Shown here: in pieces, positions 15,603-23,647 of the stretch
Layout: each line of letters opens with the position of its first letter
Numbering within the stretch: the stretch's first letter is position 1
The notes under the pieces: generated by a model
The model's input: the letters and a program-made list of their open reading frames with translations, nothing else
Told to the model about the DNA's origin: nothing
Databases searched by the model: none
Position numbers and translations under genes: made by a program
DNA from: JAEDES01 sp045649455
GTDB taxonomy: Bacteria > Bacillota_I > Bacilli_A > RF39 > UBA660
Assembly (NCBI GenBank): GCA_045649455.1
Contig: JAZRPV010000029.1
Span: 1-28,937 of the forward strand
Direction: 5' to 3'
DNA length: 28,937 bases

Positions 15603-16313
15603 TTAAACAATTGAATCTAATGCTAAAACGATCATATCATCAAGAGATTTTTCTCTTTGTTCGCTAGTTAAACTACGATCATCATATTTAGAATCAACTA
15701 CTGTAAGTAAACAAGCTGCTTTTTTACCTAATTTTTTAGCTAAATAGAAAAGTCCAAATGCTTCCATTTCACTAGCAACATAATCATCTTTAGGAAAATG
15801 CTTCATAAATTTTTTAGGATCTACATAAGGATCAAATACATCAGAAGTTATAATTTTCCCTTTCTTAATTTCTATACCTTTCTTAACAGCTTCATCAATA
15901 ATTTCTTGATTTAACTCTTCACTAGAAGCATACTCTTTATCAGTATCTCCATCATATAATAATGGGAATGTACTTAATGAATATGCTGATGTTGCAAGTA
16001 CTACATCCATTAAATCTACATCTTTATGCATAGTACCACAAGTACCAATTCTAATAATCTTTTCTACATTATAAAAGTTATATAATTCATATGCATAAAT
16101 ACATGCACTAGGAATTCCCATTCCAGATGCAAAAACTGTTATTCTCTTATTTTTATAATACCCAGTATATCCATTAATATTTCTAACATCGTTAATTAAT
16201 TCAACATCAGTTAAAAATTTTTCTGCTATATACTTAGCTCTTAATGGATCTCCTGGAAATAATACTGTCTTCCCTATTTCTCTTTTTTTACTTTCAATAT
16301 GTGCTGTTGCCAT
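15603..16313 (-). CDS. deoD: Purine-nucleoside phosphorylase DeoD
   Basis: This encodes 236 residues, the normal length for the hexameric DeoD-type enzyme that splits purine (deoxy)nucleosides with phosphate in salvage. Visible motifs are the phosphate loop FPGDPLRAK (19-27), the GMGIPSA loop (65-71), the RIGTCG strand (88-93), the nucleoside-binding SEMEAFG (181-187), and the catalytic Asp in VVDSKYDD (Asp207). The ribosome-binding site AAGGTAA lies just upstream. It begins 21 bases after the Tim44-like gene, so it is probably co-transcribed. Confidence 0.95.
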   Translation of the reverse strand: MATAHIESKKREIGKTVLFPGDPLRAKYIAEKFLTDVELINDVRNINGYTGYYKNKRITVFASGMGIPSACIYAYELYNFYNVEKIIRIGTCGTMHKDVDLMDVVLATSAYSLSTFPLLYDGDTDKEYASSEELNQEIIDEAVKKGIEIKKGKIITSDVFDPYVDPKKFMKHFPKDDYVASEMEAFGLFYLAKKLGKKAACLLTVVDSKYDDRSLTSEQREKSLDDMIVLALDSIV

Positions 16314-16334
16314 AAATTACCTTCTTTCTTTATA

Positions 16335-17282
16335 TTATTCTCTAACAACTCTTTCATTACTTAATAGCCATTCTCCAACTCTAAAGTTAAGTGTTGTACC
16401 ACAGTACCCACAATATTCAATATTTCCTTCACTAATAGGAGAACCACAATTAGGACATTCATCTATTAAATCAGTTTCAACTTTTTTATGAAAAACAACT
16501 TCTACCATTTGGCTTTCTTTAATCTTATCAGAACCAGAAATTACTTTATTATATTCATCTACTACATAAGAATAAAAATCAAGTTTTAATACCATTGAAA
16601 CATCTACAATATCTTTTTGTACATAACAATCATATATTTTTACATCATTAATAACAAAATCTTTATAAATTCTTTTTTCTCTTACTTGTTCCATTAATTT
16701 TAATTCATTTTTAAATAAACCATATCTAATCTTAGTACATAGTTCAATTAATTTATGATAATTAAAATCTGAATAAGCATATTTAATATCTATATATTGT
16801 TTTGTTAAAGCTCTTTTTAATAATTCTGAATCAGTAAAACCAATTTGACTTAATTTATATTGATCAACTTCTACATATTCATTATAAGTTTTCTTACCTT
16901 TAAATATTGCAATCTTAGCACTTCCAAGTACTGGAACTAAAATAAATGCACCAAAGAAAACTGCCATAAAATCTATAATTGCCATCATACCAGGTGCTAT
17001 AATATCTCCAATAATTAGTATAACCACTCTACCACAGAATAATTTAATAAATGTTTCAGTAACTTTATTCTTATTAATAATTCCTGCTAAAGGAAAAAGT
17101 ACAAATACAGACATATGAATAGTTACAAACGCTTCCATAAATATAGCCATACCAATTCCAAGTTCATCAAATTCACTCTCAACTAATGCACCTGCAGCTG
17201 TATAATCAACATTTCCTGCTAAGTATGTAAGTAATAAAGCAAAAACAATTAATAATACAAAACTTAATAACTTCTTTTTCAT
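16335..17282 (-). CDS. Membrane protein with Tim44-like domain and C-terminal zinc ribbon
   Basis: This encodes 315 residues. A signal-like hydrophobic start (4-24) is followed by hydrophobic segments near 45-70 and 85-125. A soluble region at about 145-275 matches the Tim44-like pattern: a helix ending in KQYIDIKYAYSDFNYHKLIELC, then alpha/beta sequence with a YDCYVQKDIVDVSM strand. A zinc ribbon with two Cys pairs (CPNCGSP and CGYCGTT, about 279-300) closes the protein, followed by a conserved-looking WLLS tail. It starts with AGGATT at good spacing, immediately after the hairpin that overlaps the ftsK stop, and lies 21 bases ahead of deoD. Tim44-like domains bind membranes or translocation machinery; the function of this bacterial form is not known. 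Confidence 0.75.
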   Translation of the reverse strand: MKKKLLSFVLLIVFALLLTYLAGNVDYTAAGALVESEFDELGIGMAIFMEAFVTIHMSVFVLFPLAGIINKNKVTETFIKLFCGRVVILIIGDIIAPGMMAIIDFMAVFFGAFILVPVLGSAKIAIFKGKKTYNEYVEVDQYKLSQIGFTDSELLKRALTKQYIDIKYAYSDFNYHKLIELCTKIRYGLFKNELKLMEQVREKRIYKDFVINDVKIYDCYVQKDIVDVSMVLKLDFYSYVVDEYNKVISGSDKIKESQMVEVVFHKKVETDLIDECPNCGSPISEGNIEYCGYCGTTLNFRVGEWLLSNERVVRE

Positions 17283-17289
17283 ATAAAAT

Positions 17290-17322
17290 CCTAAAACAGA
17301 AGAAATTAATATTCTTCTGTTT
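17290..17322 (-). terminator. Hairpin at the ftsK 3' end, stop codon in the loop (weak terminator or attenuator)
   Basis: An 11-base-pair perfect stem (17294-17304 with 17312-17322) has the ftsK TAA (17306-17308) in its 7-base loop. The T tract after it on the minus strand is short (TTTTA), and the next gene's ribosome-binding site follows at once. It may only reduce read-through. Confidence 0.6.
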
Positions 17323-19585
17323 CTAACCCTTCATCATAATCAGAATTACTTTCTAATTGAACTAAAACCTCTCTAGGTTTAGATCCATTTTGTGGTCCAA
17401 TAATTCCTCTTTCTTCTAATAAATCAATTATTCTAGCTGCCCTATTATATCCTAGTTTAAACTTACGTTGAATTAAAGACGCACTAGCTTTTTGTGTATC
17501 AATAACAAATTGTACAATGTCATTATATAAAGGATCATCTTCATCAGTAGAACCACTCATATCAGCAAGTCCACTACTATTTGAACTAGTATCAACTGCG
17601 TCTAAGTTTAATAATGAATCATCATATTGAGCTTTTTGTTGTTCAACTGTAAAATCAATAATCTTTTTAATTTCATCATCAGTAATAAAAGATCCTTGAA
17701 TACGTGTAGGAGAATTAACTCCAATTGGTAAGAATAACATATCTCCTCTACCAAGTAATTTTTCTGCTCCAGTTTGATCAAGAATAGTACGAGAATCAAT
17801 TCCAGATCCAACTGCAAATGATATACGAGAAGGAATATTAGCTTTAATTAAACCTGTAATAACTTCTGTAGATGGTCTTTGTGTTGCAACAATTAAATGG
17901 ATTCCAGCAGCACGAGCTTTTTGAGTAATACGAAGTATAGAATCTTCAACTTCTTTAGCAGCAACCATCATCAAGTCAGCCAACTCGTCTATGATAATAA
18001 CAATGTATGGTAATTTTTGTTTTTGATATTCTTCATCCTTATGCTCACTATTATATTTTTCAATATAAGCGTTATATGTTTCAATACTCTTAGTTTTTGT
18101 CTCACTAAAGATTTCATAACGTCTTTCCATTTCATTAACCATCTTCGCTAATGCAACAGCTGCTCTTTTTGGATCAGTAACAACTGGACACATTAAATGT
18201 GGAATTCCATTATATACAGATAATTCAACTACTTTAGGGTCAACCATAACTAATTTAACTTCATCAGGTCTTGCTCTCATAAGTATTGAACAAATAATAC
18301 CATTAACACATACTGACTTACCAGAACCTGTAGTACCTGCAATAAGCATATGTGGCATCTTATTAACTTCGCATACTCCAATATCACCCATAATACTCTT
18401 TCCAAGAGGTACCATAAGTTTCTTATCTGGAGAATTTTGCATTAACTTACTACTAATAATTTCATAGAAGCTAACTGGAGTTGATACATCATTAGCAAAC
18501 TCAATACCAACTGTACTCTTACCAGGAATAGGTGCCTGAATCTTAACATCTTTCTTAGCAAGTGCTAAAGCTATTTCTCTATCAATTCCTAAAATACTCT
18601 TAACACGAGTACCACTAGCAATTTCTAACTCATATTGAGCAACTGCTGGTCCAATATGAACCTCTACTACTTTACCATTAATATTAAAGTCTTTAAGTAC
18701 TCTTTCAAGTATTTCTATATTCTTTTCAATAGCTTCCTCATCAGTAGAATTCTTACTCTTCTTAGGAATATTTAATAAACTAAGTGGAGGTAACATATAA
18801 CTTTTATTAGTAACAACTTTTTCTTTAACTTCAGGTTTTTCTTCTTTATTTAATTCTTCTTTAACATTAATATTCTTTAATTCATTAATATTAGAAATCT
18901 TAACTTTAGGAGTAACCTCTTCTTCATCTTCTTCATCAATATTTCCATTATTAATAATAACTGGACTCTTATCTTTCTTAGAAGCTTTTTCTTCTTTATT
19001 ATTAATTCTTTCTTTTCCTTGAGCCATCTTATCTCTTATAAAATCAAAAATACTAAATCCAGTAAATACAAGTATTCCTGCAATCATTAATACAATTGCA
19101 ACAATAGTCATACCAGTATATGAAAATGCCATTGCAAATAAAATAGCAAAGCAAGCACCAATAATACCTCCACCAGCAGATATATCTAGTGGACTTCCAT
19201 TCATAACTTGATTAAATCCCATAGTTAATTGATCCATTGTATCTTGAAAAGCAATCATTAAATTATTTTGATTTTCTGCTATAAAATCAGTATGCATAAT
19301 TACTAATAATCCAAGTACAAATAAATATATACCAAGTAATCTACTAGTAAAGAAATCAGGCCATTCTCTCTTTATTAAAAGATAACATCCTAATATAAAT
19401 AAAACTACTAATAATAACATATAAATAGAACCAACAAGGAATAATCCAAAAGAAGCAATAACCTCTCCTACTGGACCAAATTTACCAAGTCCTAAAATAG
19501 AACATAGCATAAATATAATTCCATATAATTCTACTGTATATTTAAATTTATTTTTAACGACTTTCTTCTTTTTTCTTTTAGCCAT
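17306..19585 (-). CDS. ftsK: FtsK/SpoIIIE DNA translocase
   Basis: This encodes 759 residues. The N-terminal membrane domain has about four helices (residues 20-175). A charged, low-complexity linker follows (about 190-260), then the alpha/beta motor with Walker A GTTGSGKS (417-424) and Walker B IIIDELAD (530-537). The C-terminal gamma winged helix (about 690-745, with SASLIQRKFKLGYNRAARI) recognises polarity sequences. The protein pumps chromosomal DNA across the division septum. The open frame begins at 19600, but GGAGGG there is the ribosome-binding site of the ATG at 19585, 7 bases further on (MAKRKKKK). The gene heads a likely run with the Tim44-like gene, deoD and the M16 pair, reminiscent of the B. 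subtilis spoIIIE-ymf region. Confidence 0.97.
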   Translation of the reverse strand: MAKRKKKKVVKNKFKYTVELYGIIFMLCSILGLGKFGPVGEVIASFGLFLVGSIYMLLLVVLFILGCYLLIKREWPDFFTSRLLGIYLFVLGLLVIMHTDFIAENQNNLMIAFQDTMDQLTMGFNQVMNGSPLDISAGGGIIGACFAILFAMAFSYTGMTIVAIVLMIAGILVFTGFSIFDFIRDKMAQGKERINNKEEKASKKDKSPVIINNGNIDEEDEEEVTPKVKISNINELKNINVKEELNKEEKPEVKEKVVTNKSYMLPPLSLLNIPKKSKNSTDEEAIEKNIEILERVLKDFNINGKVVEVHIGPAVAQYELEIASGTRVKSILGIDREIALALAKKDVKIQAPIPGKSTVGIEFANDVSTPVSFYEIISSKLMQNSPDKKLMVPLGKSIMGDIGVCEVNKMPHMLIAGTTGSGKSVCVNGIICSILMRARPDEVKLVMVDPKVVELSVYNGIPHLMCPVVTDPKRAAVALAKMVNEMERRYEIFSETKTKSIETYNAYIEKYNSEHKDEEYQKQKLPYIVIIIDELADLMMVAAKEVEDSILRITQKARAAGIHLIVATQRPSTEVITGLIKANIPSRISFAVGSGIDSRTILDQTGAEKLLGRGDMLFLPIGVNSPTRIQGSFITDDEIKKIIDFTVEQQKAQYDDSLLNLDAVDTSSNSSGLADMSGSTDEDDPLYNDIVQFVIDTQKASASLIQRKFKLGYNRAARIIDLLEERGIIGPQNGSKPREVLVQLESNSDYDEGLETEEY

Positions 19586-19621
19586 ATTAATACCCTCCAT
19601 GATTATTTATCATCTAACATA

Positions 19622-19651
19622 ATTATACACTAAAATTAAAAACAATGATAA
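19622..19651 (-). promoter_or_regulatory. Probable ftsK promoter
   Basis: On the minus strand TTATCA (19646-19651), an 18-base spacer and TATAAT (19622-19627) precede the ftsK ATG by about 37 bases. Confidence 0.5.
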
Positions 19652-19656
19652 CAAAA

Positions 19657-19689
19657 TAAAAAAATATTACACTAAATGTGTAATATTTT
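19657..19689 (-). terminator. Terminator of the TasA/camelysin-like gene
   Basis: A 12-base-pair stem (19661-19672 with 19678-19689) and a 5-base loop end in T residues on the minus strand, 3 bases after the stop. Confidence 0.85.
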
Positions 19690-19692
19690 TAA

Positions 19693-20307
19693 TTAATCAC
19701 TTTGAACATAATTCATAGTATATGACAATTCAATATCTTGACTAGTTATAGGCAATTGAGTCTCTGTAATATTTTTATCAAATTCTATAACTAACATTAG
19801 CTTCTTTCTTGTGCTAGAACTTAAAACATCTCCTACTTTAACTTCATTTCCATCTTCATACTTTACATAATAATTAAGATATTGATCTTGTTCCTCACTT
19901 AAACCACTTAAGATAAATGTATCAAGTTCAGCAGCGATAGTACCAGCATTTACAACATCAAAAGAAAACGCTCTAAAATCACCAGGAAGCAATATTGGAC
20001 TAGTAGTAAATTCTAATTTCAAATCAGAAACTTTAATAATACAATCAATACCTGATTGACAAGACCAAACTGCTAAAGGGGAAACTTCATAATCATATAA
20101 AGAATCATTCGAAATTTCACTAACTACAGTTTGATTCTCAAAATGAACATCCCATGAAGCAGCAACAACATCTGCACCACCACTAATTGTTAAAGTTGAA
20201 CTAAGTACTGCATAAGCAATGGACAATGTAAAAACACAAACAATGATTAAACATAAAAAAAACGATAAGATATTTCTATTCTTTAAATTAAAATTCAAAA
20301 ATTTCAT
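19693..20307 (-). CDS. TasA/camelysin-like secreted protein
   Basis: This encodes 204 residues from the ATG at 20307, preceded by AGGTGA at 5 bases; the longer open frame to 20355 runs into the efp terminator. A signal peptide with a hydrophobic core (about 12-30) ends at IAYA. It is followed by VLSSTLTISGGADVVAASWDVHF, written here as two parts, VLSSTLTISG and GADVVAASWDVHF, characteristic of TasA/CalY-type fibre proteins processed by SipW-like signal peptidases. Two cysteines (WSCQSGIDC, about residues 82-88) could form a disulfide. The rest is beta-rich. It may form extracellular fibres or be an envelope protein; no SipW gene is visible in the window. It has its own promoter and terminator. 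Confidence 0.72.
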   Translation of the reverse strand: MKFLNFNLKNRNILSFFLCLIIVCVFTLSIAYAVLSSTLTISGGADVVAASWDVHFENQTVVSEISNDSLYDYEVSPLAVWSCQSGIDCIIKVSDLKLEFTTSPILLPGDFRAFSFDVVNAGTIAAELDTFILSGLSEEQDQYLNYYVKYEDGNEVKVGDVLSSSTRKKLMLVIEFDKNITETQLPITSQDIELSYTMNYVQSD

Positions 20308-20326
20308 ATAATCACCTACTATATTC

Positions 20327-20355
20327 AGTATAACATATATCAAAAAATTAAACAA
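20327..20355 (-). promoter_or_regulatory. Promoter of the TasA/camelysin-like gene
   Basis: On the minus strand TTGTTT (20350-20355), a 17-base spacer and TATACT (20327-20332). The -35 lies inside the T tract of the efp terminator. Confidence 0.6.
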
Positions 20356-20382
20356 AAAAAAAAGAACGTATCACTACGCTCT
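20352..20382 (-). terminator. Terminator of efp, overlapping its stop codon
   Basis: An 8-base-pair stem with one G-T pair (20363-20370 with 20375-20382) and a 4-base loop is followed by nine or more T residues on the minus strand. The efp TAG (20374-20376) spans the loop and stem top. Confidence 0.83.
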
Positions 20383-20931
20383 AGAAACATATTTTCCATC
20401 TGAAGTAGAAACAATAATAGTTTCTCCTTCTTCAATAAATAATGGAACTCTTACATTCATACCAGTTTCAACTTCAGCATCTTTTAATGCATTATTAGTT
20501 GTATTTCCTTTAACAGCTGGTTCAGTATGAGTTACAACTAATTCAACTTTATCTGGAAGTTGTAATCCTAATACTTCTCCTTCATATGAAGTAATATAAA
20601 CTTCTAGATTTTCTTTTAAGAAGTTAGCATCATCACCTACTGAAGATTTAGCTAATTCTAATTGTTCATAAGAATCCATATTCATGAAATAATAAACATC
20701 ATTCATGTTATATAAATATTGCATTAATTGTTTTTCAATTCTTGCAGTTGCTACTTTGATTCCTGCATTGAAAGTTTGTTCAAAGATAGCTCCAGTTCTT
20801 AAATTTTTAAGTTTAGCTTTTACAATAGCAGCACCTTTACCAGGTTTAACATGTTCAGTATTTAAAACAACGAAAATATTTCCATCAAACTCTATTGTAA
20901 TACCATTTTTTAAATCATTTGTATTAATCAT
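20374..20931 (-). CDS. efp: Translation elongation factor P
   Basis: This encodes 185 residues, full length, with the three beta-barrel domains of EF-P. EF-P relieves ribosome stalling at polyproline by reaching into the peptidyl-transferase centre. The tip loop KPGKGAA carries Lys32 at the position modified in B. subtilis; no modification enzyme is visible here. The C-terminal domain ends in the typical GETIIVSTSDGKYVSRA, of which the SDGKYVSRA tail is conserved. AAGGAG lies 9 bases before the ATG. The gene follows rpmG by about 50 bases with a hairpin in between, so it may be transcribed by read-through from the rpmG promoter. Confidence 0.97.
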   Translation of the reverse strand: MINTNDLKNGITIEFDGNIFVVLNTEHVKPGKGAAIVKAKLKNLRTGAIFEQTFNAGIKVATARIEKQLMQYLYNMNDVYYFMNMDSYEQLELAKSSVGDDANFLKENLEVYITSYEGEVLGLQLPDKVELVVTHTEPAVKGNTTNNALKDAEVETGMNVRVPLFIEEGETIIVSTSDGKYVSRA

Positions 20932-20952
20932 TTCTCTTCACTCCTTAAATTA

Positions 20953-20982
20953 AATTAAAAAATAAGTTTTAGCTTATTTTTT
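20953..20982 (-). terminator. Terminator or attenuator after rpmG
   Basis: A 7-base-pair A/T-rich stem (20960-20966 with 20973-20979) is followed by TTTTTTAATT on the minus strand. The rpmG TAA lies directly at its base. Confidence 0.6.
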
Positions 20983-21145
20983 ATTTTTTCTCCTTATGTA
21001 CAGTATGTTTTCTACATCTAGGACAGTATCTATTTAATTCAAGACGTTCTGTTGTATTTTTTACATTTCTTTCATCTCTGTAGTTTTCTTCTTTACATTC
21101 ACTACATACAAGAGTTTTCATTTGTCTATTTCCTACTTTAGCCAT
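20981..21145 (-). CDS. rpmG: 50S ribosomal protein L33
   Basis: This short gene encodes 54 residues beginning MAKVGNRQMKTLVC. It has the zinc-binding L33 layout with two CxxC pairs (VCSECKEE and YCPRCRKH) and the family's basic NYRDERN and LELNRYCP segments. The Cys-containing form of L33 needs zinc, in contrast to the Cys-free paralogue many Bacilli keep for zinc starvation. The ribosome-binding site AAGGAGGG sits 8 bases before the ATG, and a strong promoter lies at 21173-21200. It is followed by efp. Confidence 0.95.
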   Translation of the reverse strand: MAKVGNRQMKTLVCSECKEENYRDERNVKNTTERLELNRYCPRCRKHTVHKEKK

Positions 21146-21172
21146 TGTCTATCCCTCCTTACGTCTATAGGT

Positions 21173-21200
21173 ATTATACCAAATATTTCTAAAAATGCAA
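21173..21200 (-). promoter_or_regulatory. Promoter of rpmG (extended -10)
   Basis: On the minus strand TTGCAT (21195-21200), a 16-base spacer and TATAAT (21173-21178) preceded by TGG. Confidence 0.65.
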
Positions 21201-21249
21201 AAGATTTTTACTAAATAATAGCTTTTTTTGCTTATTTTTGAACTATTTC

Positions 21250-23307
21250 CTACCAAGCACCATAATATTGAATATATTTATTAGTAACTTCTTTAGTAAT
21301 TCTCATAGTAACTAAACTTGCAAAATTGTAATTTCCATTTAAATGAGATGAGTTTGGAGATACTACTGCAATACTAACTTTAGGTGCATATGTTGGAAAA
21401 TATCCTAAGTATAAACTAGAAATAGTTTCTGTATCAATTACACCATTGCCATCAGTATCAATAAAACTTTGACTAGTACCAGTTTTACCAGCAGAATCAA
21501 TCCAAGGTTCCATATAACCTCTACCATATCCTCCAGAACTTTGCATAACTGCTTTAAATCCTTCTTGAACACGACTCATATATTGACTAGAAGCATTAAT
21601 CTTATTCAATACATTTTTCTCATACTTATAAATAACTTCTCCTAAATCACTAGTTTCACTACTCTCACGAACTTCTTTTAACAAATGAACTTGTAATCGA
21701 GAACCACCATTCGCAATAGTTGAAATATATTGAGATAATTGTACAGGAGTATATGTTTCATATTGCCCCATCACAAAATCTAATAAATTACCAGCATTTT
21801 TATCTTTAGAAGTATATCCTAAACTTTCAACCGGTAAATCAATACCAGTAGATGTTCCAAGCCCAAATGAACGATACATATTTCTATAAGTATCAAACGC
21901 TTTTTGATTAAAATTCATTCTCATCCCGTGAAAATATTCTTGTCCATTAACTCTAATAGCAGCTTTAAATTGATATACGTTACTTGATTTAGCAAGAGCT
22001 GTAATATCATCAATAACACCGAGCGTAGATACTGAAGAACATTTCTCTTTTGCTCCTGCAATCTTAACACATTGATCTAACATTGTCTCCCCTATTTTAA
22101 CTGCACCTGTATTATAACCCACTAACATAGATGCACCTTTAACTACCGATCCAGGAGTAACTGGACTAGTTAATAAACTAACAACATTATCCTTCATCTT
22201 ACCATTAACTAATCTTTTAGATGCCATAGCTAGAATCTCACCAGTTCTAGGGTCTTGAATAATAACACTAGAATGATCATAATACTCTGTATTAGCCTCA
22301 CTCTTAGCCCACCAGATTTGATTCATAATAATATCTTCAATTTCTCTTTGAAGATTTATATCAATGCTTAAAACAATATCATTACCACGCTTACCATCTT
22401 TTACAAGTTTTAACTCATGAGAATTAACCATCTCATATTCAGCCTTTTCACCCTTTAAATAATCTTCATATTGTTTTTCTAAATAACTTAAACCAACACG
22501 ATCATTTAAAGCATAACCTTTTTCTAAATATTCATTTTTTAGTTCAGCAGGAACACCTTGAGTAGAAGTTGAAACAGTACCTAAAATACTCTTTAAAGTA
22601 TCACCATAAGGATAAACTCTCTCCCAATCAACTTTTGTATTAAAACCATCTAAAGCAGCATTATTTTCAGATATATAAGCAAACTCTTTATCATTCGCTT
22701 CACTCTTAATAACTTTCTCTTCATATGCATAACCTTTATTCATTAAATAAAATAAATATGCTGCATGAATATCTTCTTTAGTAAACTTATTAAGTTCTTC
22801 ATCACTAATTCTATTTATTTTTAACTCTTCCAATTCACGAGAAGTCATCTTTCTCTCAAGAACCTTCTTTTTCTCTTTTTCCGTAACTAATTTATCACAT
22901 TTATCAGGATACTTATAAAAATAAAATTCTCTCTTCGCTCTCTTAGTAAGTTTAGAATAACTTAAATCCAAATAAGGAGACACCTTATAAGCAAGTTCAA
23001 TCATTTCCTTGGTAGAAGTATTTTTATCTTTTTTATATACAATAGAATTAATTGCTTTATTATCAACAATAACATTATAATTACGATCTAAAATTCTTCC
23101 TCTAGGAGCACTAGAACCAAGTACTTTTGTATATGTAAGATCACCAAGTATTTCACTATACTTAGTATTATCAATAACCATAACTTTATATAATCTAAAA
23201 CCAATTATTATGAATACAAAAACAACAATAAAAACAAGTACTAATAAACGCTTATTAGTAATATTATCATAATTAAAAGTCTTCTTCCTTTTATTAAGTT
23301 TCCTCAT
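21250..23307 (-). CDS. Class B penicillin-binding protein, PBP2/PbpA-type transpeptidase
   Basis: This encodes 685 residues from the ATG at 23307, which has GGAGG 9 bases upstream; the frame runs to 23337 but that start lacks a site. A basic tail and one membrane helix (about 20-42) precede the dimerisation domain beginning PRGRILDRN. The middle region GTVSTSTQGVPAE and LNDRVGLSYLEKQYED are typical of elongation-type PBP2 (B. subtilis PbpA/PbpH). The transpeptidase carries the SVVK active site (Ser387, Lys390), SSN (441-443) and KTGTS (608-612). It cross-links peptidoglycan during side-wall growth, so this organism makes a wall. It is divergent from the small gene at 23380. A division PBP (FtsI/SpoVD) is the alternative, but the family motifs favour PBP2. 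Confidence 0.92.
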   Translation of the reverse strand: MRKLNKRKKTFNYDNITNKRLLVLVFIVVFVFIIIGFRLYKVMVIDNTKYSEILGDLTYTKVLGSSAPRGRILDRNYNVIVDNKAINSIVYKKDKNTSTKEMIELAYKVSPYLDLSYSKLTKRAKREFYFYKYPDKCDKLVTEKEKKKVLERKMTSRELEELKINRISDEELNKFTKEDIHAAYLFYLMNKGYAYEEKVIKSEANDKEFAYISENNAALDGFNTKVDWERVYPYGDTLKSILGTVSTSTQGVPAELKNEYLEKGYALNDRVGLSYLEKQYEDYLKGEKAEYEMVNSHELKLVKDGKRGNDIVLSIDINLQREIEDIIMNQIWWAKSEANTEYYDHSSVIIQDPRTGEILAMASKRLVNGKMKDNVVSLLTSPVTPGSVVKGASMLVGYNTGAVKIGETMLDQCVKIAGAKEKCSSVSTLGVIDDITALAKSSNVYQFKAAIRVNGQEYFHGMRMNFNQKAFDTYRNMYRSFGLGTSTGIDLPVESLGYTSKDKNAGNLLDFVMGQYETYTPVQLSQYISTIANGGSRLQVHLLKEVRESSETSDLGEVIYKYEKNVLNKINASSQYMSRVQEGFKAVMQSSGGYGRGYMEPWIDSAGKTGTSQSFIDTDGNGVIDTETISSLYLGYFPTYAPKVSIAVVSPNSSHLNGNYNFASLVTMRITKEVTNKYIQYYGAW

Positions 23308-23379
23308 ATAATTGATCCTCCATTTATAGTTTATCACATAATTTAAACTTTATTTCATATATTTTTTTGAGGTGATAAT

Positions 23380-23625
23380 ATTTATAAAGATTATATAAAA
23401 AATAATATTCATTTACTTACAAAAGATGATATAAAAAACTATACAAATAACAAATACAATTTAACTGATCAAGAAATAAATATAATTTATAACTTCATAA
23501 AAGAAAATTATAATTCTCTTCTAGAACAAGACACTTCATCATTTGAAATATTAAAAAATCAACTAAACACATCTTTATATAACGATATTATAAATCTATA
23601 TAATAAATATAAAAAATACATATAA
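23380..23625 (+). CDS. DUF2624/YqfT-like small protein with apparent ATT start
   Basis: An open frame of 81 codons after an in-frame TGA at 23368 ends in TAA at 23623-23625. It contains no ATG, GTG or TTG anywhere. A good ribosome-binding site GAGGTG (23369-23374) is placed so that ATT at 23380 would be the initiator. The peptide is highly charged and helical, with the pattern LLTKDDIKNYTNN (13-25), LTDQEINIIYNFIKENY (28-44) and a C-terminal LYNKYKKYI. This resembles the DUF2624 family (B. subtilis YqfT), whose gene follows nfo (yqfS) in Bacillus. Here it lies next to nfo but in convergent orientation. The family call is from pattern memory. A decayed gene is the alternative, yet the frame is intact and the codon pattern protein-like. 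Confidence 0.62.
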   Translation: MYKDYIKNNIHLLTKDDIKNYTNNKYNLTDQEINIIYNFIKENYNSLLEQDTSSFEILKNQLNTSLYNDIINLYNKYKKYI

Positions 23626-23647
23626 AAAAACAAGCCTAAGCTTGTTT
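23624..23647 (-). terminator. Terminator of nfo, stop codon in the loop
   Basis: An 8-base-pair stem (23628-23635 with 23640-23647) with loop TTAG is followed by T residues on the minus strand. The loop TAG (23636-23638) is the nfo stop. It may also act on the converging small gene. Confidence 0.83.

Noticed and set aside
21219..21240. Imperfect inverted repeat after the PBP gene (AATAAGC ... GCTATT)
   Set aside because: The stem needs a bulge and no T tract follows on the minus strand, so it is not supported as a terminator.
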